From the NCBI GenBank assembly GCA_050747525.1, contig JBOGOC010000061.1, positions 62,001 through 126,000 on the forward strand: 64,000 nt of DNA, written 5' to 3'. Source of the DNA: JBOGOC01 sp050747525 (GTDB lineage Bacteria > Acidobacteriota > Polarisedimenticolia > JACPZX01 > DASXTC01). A program made the translations under genes and the position numbers. Within the stretch, counting starts at the first letter, position 1. Each line of letters begins with the position of its first letter. Positions 40,546 to 47,950 of the stretch are shown here, in pieces. The notes beneath the pieces were generated by a model. The model did no database searches. It saw only the letters and a list, made by a program, of their open reading frames with translations, and was not told the origin of the DNA.

Positions 40546-42176
40546 CAGCGGCTCCCTGGCATGGACTTCACGGGGACCGAGTAGGAGTAGGCCTCCACCT
40601 CGACCACGGGGGTGACGTCGAAGTTGTGCTGGGGCGGCGGGGACGGCGTCTGCCACTCCAGTCCGGTGGCGTGCCATGGGTTCTGGGGTGCGACCTTACC
40701 GTACTTGAGCGACCAGATGAAGTAGGCCATGGGGATCAGGTACCCCACCCCCAGGATCGACGCGCCCGCGGAGGACATGACATTGAGGACCTGGAACTCC
40801 TCGGGGTAGGCGTGGTAGCGGCGCGGCATCCCCAGGTAGCCCACCAGGAACTGCGGAAAGAAGGTGAGGTTGAACCCGATGTAGATGATGAGCGCGCTGA
40901 GCCGCCCCCACCACTCCGGGTACATGCACCCGGTCATCTTGGGCCACCAGAAGTGCAGCCCTCCCAGGTAGGCCATGAGGGTCCCGCCCACCATGATGTA
41001 GTGGAAGTGCGCCACGATGAAATAGGTGTCGTGCACGTGCACGTCCACGGCGATCGTCGCCAGGAAGAGCCCCGTGAGCCCGCCCACGGTGAACAGCCCG
41101 ATGAAGCCGAAGGCGTAGAGCATGGGGGTGTCGTACGAGATGCTCCCCTTGTACAGGGTGGCCGTCCAGTTGAACACCTTGATGGCCGACGGGATGGCCA
41201 CCAGGAAGCTGAGCACCGAGAAGACCATGCCGGCGTACACCGACTGGCCGCTCACGAACATGTGGTGGCCCCAGACCAGGAACCCTAGCAGCGCGATGCC
41301 CAGGCTGGCGAAGGCCACGAAACGGTACCCGAACACGCGCTTCTGCGCGAAGCAGCTGATCAGCTCGCTCTCCACTCCCATGGCGGGGAGGACCATGATG
41401 TACACCGCCGGGTGGGAGTAGAACCAGAAGAGGTGCTGGAACAGCACCGGATCGCCTCCCAGGTTCGGATCGAAGATGCCGATGCGGAAGAGCCGCTCGA
41501 TCCCCACCAGCAGGATGGTGATGGCGATCACCGGGGTCCCCAGCAGGATGATCACGCTGGTGGCGTACTGCGCCCAGACGAACAGGGGGAGCCGGAACCA
41601 GGTCAGCCCCGGCGCGCGCATGGTGTGGATGGTGACCACGAAGTTCAGCCCGGTGAGGATGGACGAGAAGCCCGTGATGAACACCCCTACCGCGGTGAGC
41701 ATGACGTTGGAGTTCGCGTAGGTGCTGCTGTAGGGGGTGTAGAAGGTCCACCCCGTGTCCACCCCTCCGGCCGTCACCGCGGCAAGCGTGAACGCCCCGC
41801 CGATCACGTACAGGTACCAGCTGAGCAGGTTGAGGCGCGGGAAGGCCAGGTCGCGGGCCCCGATCATCATGGGCACGAGGAAGTTCCCCAGCACGGCGGG
41901 GATGCTGGGTATCAGGAAGAAGAACACCATGATCACGCCGTGCATGGTGAAGAGCTTGTTGTAGGTCTCGGACTGCACCATGTCCCCGGCCGGCGTGACC
42001 AGCTCGAGGCGGATGAGCACCGCGAAGGCTCCTCCCAGGAAGAAGAAGAGGGTCACCGACATCAGGTACAGCAGCGCGATGCGCTTGTGATCGATGGTCA
42101 GCAGCCACGACTTGATGCCGTAGTCGACGTTGAGGTAGTGGCGGTCGGGGGTCACGGGGGCGGCTTCGGCGCTCAT
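40545..42176 (-). CDS. coxA: cytochrome c oxidase subunit I (A2-type haem-copper oxidase)
   Basis: A 543-residue catalytic subunit with twelve spans. Haem and copper ligands are visible: FTMHGVIM (haem a His), the FYSHPAVYIM block with the copper His and cross-linked Tyr, WGHHMFVSG with the His pair, and HDTYFIVAHFHYIM for the two haem His. The Glu of the A1 type (HPEVY) is Ala, with the Tyr-Ser pair before His, the A2 pattern found in caa3 oxidases. It reduces O2 to water and pumps protons. ATGA and TGATG overlaps tie it to subunits II and III. Confidence 0.95.
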   Translation of the reverse strand: MSAEAAPVTPDRHYLNVDYGIKSWLLTIDHKRIALLYLMSVTLFFFLGGAFAVLIRLELVTPAGDMVQSETYNKLFTMHGVIMVFFFLIPSIPAVLGNFLVPMMIGARDLAFPRLNLLSWYLYVIGGAFTLAAVTAGGVDTGWTFYTPYSSTYANSNVMLTAVGVFITGFSSILTGLNFVVTIHTMRAPGLTWFRLPLFVWAQYATSVIILLGTPVIAITILLVGIERLFRIGIFDPNLGGDPVLFQHLFWFYSHPAVYIMVLPAMGVESELISCFAQKRVFGYRFVAFASLGIALLGFLVWGHHMFVSGQSVYAGMVFSVLSFLVAIPSAIKVFNWTATLYKGSISYDTPMLYAFGFIGLFTVGGLTGLFLATIAVDVHVHDTYFIVAHFHYIMVGGTLMAYLGGLHFWWPKMTGCMYPEWWGRLSALIIYIGFNLTFFPQFLVGYLGMPRRYHAYPEEFQVLNVMSSAGASILGVGYLIPMAYFIWSLKYGKVAPQNPWHATGLEWQTPSPPPQHNFDVTPVVEVEAYSYSVPVKSMPGSR

Positions 42177-43126
42177 CGCTCGCCTCCCTGTGCGCGCGCC
42201 GGCCCGATCGACCGGATGTAGGCGATGAGCTGCATCACGTCCTCCTCGTTGATCTGCCCCCGGTAGGTCGGCATGACCGGGTCGTACCCCTCCACCACCT
42301 TGGCCAGCGGATCGAGGATCGACTCCCGCAGGTAGCCGTCATCCGCCACCGCCACCCGGCCCGAGTGCAGGTGGACCTGCGTGCCGTAGAGCCCCGCCAG
42401 CGAGGGCCCTCTCGATCCCGACGTCGCGCTGTGGCAGGCCGCGCATCCCAGGCGCTCGAACAGCTTCCCGCCCGTCGTCTCGAGGGTCTCTCCGGCCGTC
42501 TCCCCGCTCAGCCACTGCTGGTACGGCACCGGCTCCATCGCGTGCACCCACCCGATCATCCCGGAATGCTTGGTCCCGCAGTACTCGGCGCAGAACAGAT
42601 GATACGAGCCGGGCCGCTCGGCCTGGAACCAGAGCGAGGCATACCGTCCCGGCAGCACGTCCTGCTTCACCCGGAACGCCGGGACGTAGAAGCTGTGGAT
42701 GACGTCCTCGGACGCCATGGTCAGGCGCACCGGGCGCCCCACCGGGATGTGCAACTCGTTGATCTCGCGGCGGCCGTCCATGTGCTGCACCTTCCACATC
42801 CACTGCTTGCCCACCACGAACACCTCCGTGGCATCGGGAGGGGGGACCACCATGTCGAAGTAGAGCCGGGTCCCCCAGACGAACATGGACATGGAGATGA
42901 CCAGGGGGATGACGCTCCAGACGATCTCCAGCGTGTAGTTGGCGTGCAGGGCGGGGGTGGGAGGGTCGCCGGGCCGGCGCTTGTACCGGATGGCGAAGAC
43001 GATCACCAGCAGGAAGATCAGGACGGTGAAGAAGAGGGTGACCCCGATCAGGTAGAAGTAGAGAGCGTCGACTCTCGCCGCCACCGAGGAGGCCTGCTCG
43101 GGAAAGAGGGGGAACTGCTGCTTCAT
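42173..43126 (-). CDS. coxB: cytochrome c oxidase subunit II with fused cytochrome c (caa3 type)
   Basis: A 317-residue protein. Two N-terminal spans (YFYLIGVTLFFTVLIFLLVIVFAI; LEIVWSVIPLVISMSMFVWG), then the CuA cupredoxin domain with His144, Cys179, Cys183, His187 and Met190 (CAEYCGTKHSGM), then a C-terminal cytochrome c with CAACH at 228-232 and a Met ligand in PVMPTYRGQI. The fused haem makes this a caa3 oxidase that can take electrons directly from alternative complex III. ATGA overlaps with SCO and subunit I. Confidence 0.95.
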   Translation of the reverse strand: MKQQFPLFPEQASSVAARVDALYFYLIGVTLFFTVLIFLLVIVFAIRYKRRPGDPPTPALHANYTLEIVWSVIPLVISMSMFVWGTRLYFDMVVPPPDATEVFVVGKQWMWKVQHMDGRREINELHIPVGRPVRLTMASEDVIHSFYVPAFRVKQDVLPGRYASLWFQAERPGSYHLFCAEYCGTKHSGMIGWVHAMEPVPYQQWLSGETAGETLETTGGKLFERLGCAACHSATSGSRGPSLAGLYGTQVHLHSGRVAVADDGYLRESILDPLAKVVEGYDPVMPTYRGQINEEDVMQLIAYIRSIGPARAQGGER

Positions 43127-43965
43127 GCGGTGGCCCCCCGGGCGCGCGCCGCACGGCGGCGATCGCGCCGCACCGCCGTCACCACGAAGGCGGCGATGGC
43201 CGCCACCGTGGCCACGCCCAGCGCGCGGATCAGCGTCATGATGGCCAGGCCGTACCTGCCGGTGACCGGGTCGTAGTGGAAGCAGTACAGCAGCAGCGTG
43301 TCCACCCGGCTGCCGATGCGCCCCTGGCCGGCGTCCACGATCCCCAGGCGCAGATCGCGCGGGGCGTACTCCACGCCATGGAAGTAGCGGTGCAGGCGCC
43401 CGTCGGGAGTGAGCAGCATGATGGCGCTGGCGTGGGCGAACTGGCCGGTCGACTCGTCGTACCGGTAGCGGAAGCCCGCCGCCTCGGTGAGGCGCTCGAT
43501 CGACGCGGCGCTCCCCGTGAGGAAGTGCCAGCCCTCGCGGGCTCCCTCTTTCCGGTAGCTGTCGACGTACTGCTGCTTCTTGACCCGGGCCAGCTCGGGG
43601 GTCTCGCGCGGGTCGATGCTGACGGTGACGATCTCGAAGTCCTTCCCCGGCTCGAGGTCCACCGCGCGCAGCACGCGCACCACCCCGTTGAGCACCAGGG
43701 TGCACAGCATGGGGCATTCGTAGTAGACGAAGCTCAGCAGCACGGGGCGCTGGCCGAAGTAGTCACCCAGACGCACCTGGCGCCCCTGATCGTCCACGAA
43801 GATCGTGTCGGCCGGCACCGCCTCTCCCAGCTTCTGCACGATGGTCACGTCGCGCACCGCCTCGGGGAGTCCCTGCCCCGCCGGGCGGCTGTCGACCGCA
43901 GCGGCGGCCGGGCCCGCCGCCAGCAGCAGCGCCAGCAGGCACCTGGCCGCGCGCCGTGGGGTCAT
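43123..43965 (-). CDS. SCO1/SenC-type copper chaperone for CuA
   Basis: A 280-residue protein with signal peptide (CLLALLLAAGPAAAA), a thioredoxin-like SCO domain with the copper ligands Cys84 and Cys88 (YYECPMLC) and His178 (GQFAHASAI), and an added C-terminal membrane anchor (ALGVATVAAIAAFVVTAV). It delivers copper to the CuA site of the neighbouring subunit II. Overlaps by 4 bases on both sides in the operon. Confidence 0.92.
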   Translation of the reverse strand: MTPRRAARCLLALLLAAGPAAAAVDSRPAGQGLPEAVRDVTIVQKLGEAVPADTIFVDDQGRQVRLGDYFGQRPVLLSFVYYECPMLCTLVLNGVVRVLRAVDLEPGKDFEIVTVSIDPRETPELARVKKQQYVDSYRKEGAREGWHFLTGSAASIERLTEAAGFRYRYDESTGQFAHASAIMLLTPDGRLHRYFHGVEYAPRDLRLGIVDAGQGRIGSRVDTLLLYCFHYDPVTGRYGLAIMTLIRALGVATVAAIAAFVVTAVRRDRRRAARARGATA

Positions 43966-44321
43966 GGCGCCCCCTTCTCGGCCACGATCTCCATGGCGCG
44001 CTCGATGGGGATGCGCACGCGCCCGGCCTGCCGATCCACCCAGCCGTAGGAGTGCAGCAGCTCCTGCTCCTGCGCGCGCATGGCCCGCATGTCGGTCTGC
44101 GGAGACACCTGCAGCCGCGGCTCGGGCGGAAGCGGAGCGGCAGGCCGTTCGTGACGCATGGAGCGCGGCGCCCCCATGGGGTGCAGGGGCTTCTCCACGG
44201 CGAAGAAGATCCCGCTCACGATCATGCCCAAGGCTCCCAGCGCGATGAACCCCACCGCCGTCCAGACCACGGCCGGCAGGCTGATGTCGCGTGTCTCGTG
44301 GCGTCCGGGCGGGTGGCTCAT
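43962..44321 (-). CDS. small membrane protein between ActF and SCO, unknown
   Basis: A 119-residue protein with one span (LPAVVWTAVGFIALGALGMIVSGIFF) and a periplasmic tail rich in Pro/Arg, ending in a conserved-looking helix (ELLHSYGWVDRQAGRVRIPIERAMEIVAEKG). That tail is typical of proteins I associate with ActF-SCO junctions in Acidobacteriota-like operons. It may link complex III to the oxidase. It is not a recognised ActG. ATGA overlaps on both sides. Confidence 0.6.
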   Translation of the reverse strand: MSHPPGRHETRDISLPAVVWTAVGFIALGALGMIVSGIFFAVEKPLHPMGAPRSMRHERPAAPLPPEPRLQVSPQTDMRAMRAQEQELLHSYGWVDRQAGRVRIPIERAMEIVAEKGAP

Positions 44322-45460
44322 GACGGCGTTCCCGCGGGATCGGGCGCGTGAACCACGCGCGGAGACAGCGGCCGCTGGCGCAGGGCCGTCAGGAACACGA
44401 AGCCCCACACGCCGCCAATCCCGGCCACCGCGGCCAGGTGCAGCGGATGGACCGAGAAGCGCCCGGGAGAGAAGGCCGGCTGCACGATCCAGAGCAGGTC
44501 GACCAGCCGCATCACCCCGATGGCCAGCGCCACCCACAGCAGCGTGCCGGATCGCTTCACCCGGCGCTGGAGCAGCAGCAGGAACGGCAGGGCGAACTCG
44601 AACAGCATGATGGCGATGGCCACGGCGAGCCAGCCGCCGGAGGTGCGGTCCACGAACCAGCCGATCTCCTCGGGCAGGTTCCCCGACCAGATGATCAGGA
44701 ACTGGGAGAACGACAGGTACATCCACACCATGACGAACGCCAGCAGCAGGTTCCCCAGATCGTTGCTGACGGTGGGCGACGTGGGGGCCAGGCGCCCGCC
44801 GCGGATCAGGAGCAGCGTGACCACCACAGCGAAGCTCATCGCGGACAGCGCCTGGGCCACCATGAACACCGCGCCGAAGATGGTCGAGTACCAGAGCGCG
44901 TCGAGCGACATCACCCAGTCCACCATGGCCACCGACACCGTCAGCGCATAGAGGATGAGCCCCACCGCGCTCGTCACGCGCACCCTGCGGTCCAGGTCGG
45001 GAGAGAACGAGCTCTCCAGCCGCCTCCACCACCGGGCCAGCAGCCACGACAGCCCGATCCAGATGGCGAAGCAGAGGACCGCGCGGCCCAGCCAGAAGGG
45101 GAAGTTGAGCCAGGCGCTGCGGTGCTCCAGCACGTGATCGGTGGCCACGCGCTCGGCGTCGGCCCAGGGGTAGAGATGCCGCACGCCGGGGAGGATAGCC
45201 AGGAAGAAGAGGGCCATCAGCGGAATGGTGCGCGCGGCCGCGTCGAGCACACGGTGCACGGCCAGCCCCCAGGCGCCGCCGGTCATGTTATGCAGCATCA
45301 CGATAGCGTGCGCCCCCAGCCCGATCCCCAGCCAGAAGAGGAAGGCGTGCAGCCAGGCGGGATAGAAGGCCGCCGGAGCGATGAAGGCCCCCGTCAGGCA
45401 GGCCGCCAGACCCACGCCGCCGGTCACCAGCGAGAGCCTCTCCAGCCGCTCGATGCTCAT
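44318..45460 (-). CDS. actF: alternative complex III subunit ActF
   Basis: A 380-residue membrane protein with about ten spans, related to ActC but without the quinone-site loop. Landmarks: AAFYPAWLHAFLFWLGIGLGAHAIVMLHNMTGG at the start, VAMVDWVMSLDALWYST in the middle, and FSQFLIIWSGNLPEEIGWF, a stretch typical of ActF. It is one of the two large membrane subunits of the quinol-oxidising complex. ATGA overlap with ActE. Confidence 0.88.
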   Translation of the reverse strand: MSIERLERLSLVTGGVGLAACLTGAFIAPAAFYPAWLHAFLFWLGIGLGAHAIVMLHNMTGGAWGLAVHRVLDAAARTIPLMALFFLAILPGVRHLYPWADAERVATDHVLEHRSAWLNFPFWLGRAVLCFAIWIGLSWLLARWWRRLESSFSPDLDRRVRVTSAVGLILYALTVSVAMVDWVMSLDALWYSTIFGAVFMVAQALSAMSFAVVVTLLLIRGGRLAPTSPTVSNDLGNLLLAFVMVWMYLSFSQFLIIWSGNLPEEIGWFVDRTSGGWLAVAIAIMLFEFALPFLLLLQRRVKRSGTLLWVALAIGVMRLVDLLWIVQPAFSPGRFSVHPLHLAAVAGIGGVWGFVFLTALRQRPLSPRVVHAPDPAGTPS

Positions 45461-46050
45461 CGCGTGGGCTCCTCGAGACGGCGGCGCTCCGCGTCGGACA
45501 GCTCGGACGCGGGGAAGTTCTGGCTCAATTGCAGGGCCCTCACGTAAGCGACGATGGCCCAACGATCGGCGGCCCCCACCTGCGCGCTGTAGTCGGGCAT
45601 CGACCCGAAGCCGCGCGCGATCACGTCCACGATGTAGCCGGGGGGAGCCTCGCGCAGGCGATCGATGTGATACGACGGGGGGACCCTGTAGCCGCGCCGC
45701 ACGATCATCCCCTGGCCGGTCCCCAACTGATCGTGGCAGGGAGCGCAGTAGATGTCGTGGCGCTCGCGGCCCCGCTTCAGCAGCGCCGCGTCCACCGGCA
45801 TCGGGAAGCGGGTCGCCGGCGCGCCGTCGGGAGTGCGCCCGGTCTGCATCACCGAGTCCAGATCCAGGTCCCCGCGCGCCACGGTCCCGTCCACCAGATG
45901 GCGGGACGATCGGCCGTCCGGGAAGAAGCTGCTCGCCTCGAACGGCTCCATGCGGGGCGCGTCGTGCATGTCCTGCCGGCATCCGGCCAGGCAGGCGCAG
46001 GCCAGGGCCAGGCCGGCCGCCAGGGCGCGCGGCGCTCCCGCCCGCCTCAC
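45457..46050 (-). CDS. actE: alternative complex III subunit ActE, cytochrome c lipoprotein
   Basis: A 197-residue monohaem protein. The GTG at 46050 overlaps the ActD stop and gives a lipoprotein signal (GLALACACLAGC); a longer frame would bury it. Haem motif CAPCH in YCAPCHDQLGTGQG and a likely Met ligand in GFGSMPDYSAQV. ActE carries electrons from the pentahaem ActA toward the oxidase side. Confidence 0.9.
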   Translation of the reverse strand: MRRAGAPRALAAGLALACACLAGCRQDMHDAPRMEPFEASSFFPDGRSSRHLVDGTVARGDLDLDSVMQTGRTPDGAPATRFPMPVDAALLKRGRERHDIYCAPCHDQLGTGQGMIVRRGYRVPPSYHIDRLREAPPGYIVDVIARGFGSMPDYSAQVGAADRWAIVAYVRALQLSQNFPASELSDAERRRLEEPTR

Positions 46051-46580
46051 GGCGACACCTCCGTCACCGCGTGCGGGTGCAGGGACTCCAGGAATTTCCG
46101 CGTCGCCGCGGGATCGAACCTGGGATCGGCCGACTCGATGCACAGGAAGAAGCGATCGCTGGTGGCCCGGTGGAACCGCTCGGTCCCGAACAGCGGATGG
46201 TGCGGATGGGGGAGCCCGTTGAGCGCCAGCATCCCCAGCACCGCGGTGAGCGCCGCCACGAGCACGGTGGTCTCGAAGGTGACCGGGATGAACGAGGGCC
46301 AGCTGTTGAGCGGCCTTCCGCCGACGTTGAGCGGGTAGGCGATGACCGACACCCAGTACTGCAGACCGAATCCGCCCAGCGCCCCGAGCGCGCCCCCCGC
46401 CAGAACCAGGCCGGCCAGCTTGCTGTGGCGCGCTCCGAGGGCGTCGGTCAGCCCGTGCACCGGGAAGGGGCTGTAGGCGTCCATCTTGCGGTAGCCGGCG
46501 TCGCGGGCGGCCATGGCCGCCGCGCGCAGCTGCTCGGGGGTCTCGAACTCGGCCAGCATCCCGTACAGGCGCGGCGTCAT
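46047..46580 (-). CDS. actD: alternative complex III subunit ActD
   Basis: A 177-residue protein with two spans in the middle (KLAGLVLAGGALGALGGFGLQYW and FIPVTFETTVLVAALTAVLGML) and the DUF3341 pattern: YGMLAEFETPEQLRAAAMAARDAGY at the start and HHPLFGTERFHRATSDRFFLCIE at the end. It is a structural subunit of the complex. Overlaps by 4 bases with ActC and ActE. Confidence 0.9.
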   Translation of the reverse strand: MTPRLYGMLAEFETPEQLRAAAMAARDAGYRKMDAYSPFPVHGLTDALGARHSKLAGLVLAGGALGALGGFGLQYWVSVIAYPLNVGGRPLNSWPSFIPVTFETTVLVAALTAVLGMLALNGLPHPHHPLFGTERFHRATSDRFFLCIESADPRFDPAATRKFLESLHPHAVTEVSP

Positions 46581-47950
46581 GCGTGGTCGCCTCCGGGCTT
46601 CTTCTCCGCGATGAGGGCGCTCGTCTCCGCGATGGAGATCATCGGCAGGAACCTCAGGAACAGGAACAGCAGCGAGAGGAACAGCCCGATGGTGCCGAAA
46701 AAGGTCAGGAAGTCCCAGCGGGTCGGGTAGTACATCCCCCACGACGAGGGGACGAAGTCGCGGTGCAGGCTGGTCACCACGATGACGAAGCGCTCCAGCC
46801 ACATGCCCAGGTTGATGACCAGCGACAGGACGAACAGGGCCCCCACGTTGTTGCGCACGCGGCGCGACCAGAGCGCCTGCGGGATGAGGACGTTGGTCAG
46901 GATGAGAGCCCAGAAGGCCGGCGCGTAAGGGCCGGTCATCCGGTTGTAGACCATGAACTGCTCGACCTGCACCGCGCTGTACCAGGCGAAGAAGATCTCG
47001 ATGAGGTAGCCGTAGGCCACGATCAGCCCGGTGGCCAGCATCACCTTGGCCATGTTGTCCAGGTGGCGCATGGTGATGAAGTCGCCCACCCCGTAGAACT
47101 TCCGGATGGGGATGGCCAGCGTCATCACCATGGCGAAGCCCGAGTAGATGGCGCCGGCCACGAAGTAGGGCGGGAAGATCGTGGTGTGCCATCCGGGGAT
47201 GATGGAGATCGCGAAGTCGAAGCTCACCACCGTGTGAACCGACACCACCAGCGGCGTGGACAGGCCCGCCAGCAGCAGGTACGCGGTCTCGTAGCGGTTC
47301 CAGTGGGTGGCCGACCCGCGCCATCCCATCGCCAGGATGCCGTACACCACCCGGGCGAAGCGGTTGTCGGTGCGATCCCGCAGCGTGGCCAGGTCGGGGA
47401 CGAGCCCCACGAACCAGAACATGAGCGAGACGGTGGCGTAGGTGGACACCGCGAAGACGTCCCACACCAGCGGGCTGCGGAACTGCGGCCACATCCCCAT
47501 CGTGTTGGGATAGGGGAGGAGCCAGTAGGCCAGCCACGGGCGCCCCATGTGCAGGATGGGGAACAGCCCGGCGCACGACACGGCGAAGAGAGTCATCGCC
47601 TCGGCGAACCGGTTGATCGATGTGCGCCACTCCTGCTTGAGCAGCAGCAGGATGGCCGAGATCAGCGTCCCGGCGTGGCCGATCCCGATCCACCAGACGA
47701 AGTTGATGATGGCGAACCCCCAGCCCACCGGCTGGTTGATCCCCCAGATCCCCGTGCCGCGGATCAGCAGCCAGCCCACCGCGAACATCAGCCCCATCAG
47801 CAGAAGGAACGAGATCCCGAAGCCGATGAACCACCCGGGCGGCGTGCGGTGGGTCAGCACGAAGACGCTGATCTTGTCGCTCACCGAACGGAAGGTGTGC
47901 GACGGATCGATGATCGGATCCCGATGCCGGGCCGGGTCAGCCTTCGACAT
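46577..47950 (-). CDS. actC: alternative complex III subunit ActC (NrfD/PsrC type)
   Basis: A 457-residue membrane protein with about ten spans. The segments GINQPVGWGFAIINFVWWIGIGHAGT and RTSINRFAEAMTLFAV are the conserved NrfD-like quinol site, and VVSFDFAISIIPGWHTTIFPPYFVAGAI is the second-bundle block. ActC is the likely menaquinol/ubiquinol-oxidising subunit. Its first 14 bases overlap the ActB end. Confidence 0.92.
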   Translation of the reverse strand: MSKADPARHRDPIIDPSHTFRSVSDKISVFVLTHRTPPGWFIGFGISFLLLMGLMFAVGWLLIRGTGIWGINQPVGWGFAIINFVWWIGIGHAGTLISAILLLLKQEWRTSINRFAEAMTLFAVSCAGLFPILHMGRPWLAYWLLPYPNTMGMWPQFRSPLVWDVFAVSTYATVSLMFWFVGLVPDLATLRDRTDNRFARVVYGILAMGWRGSATHWNRYETAYLLLAGLSTPLVVSVHTVVSFDFAISIIPGWHTTIFPPYFVAGAIYSGFAMVMTLAIPIRKFYGVGDFITMRHLDNMAKVMLATGLIVAYGYLIEIFFAWYSAVQVEQFMVYNRMTGPYAPAFWALILTNVLIPQALWSRRVRNNVGALFVLSLVINLGMWLERFVIVVTSLHRDFVPSSWGMYYPTRWDFLTFFGTIGLFLSLLFLFLRFLPMISIAETSALIAEKKPGGDHA

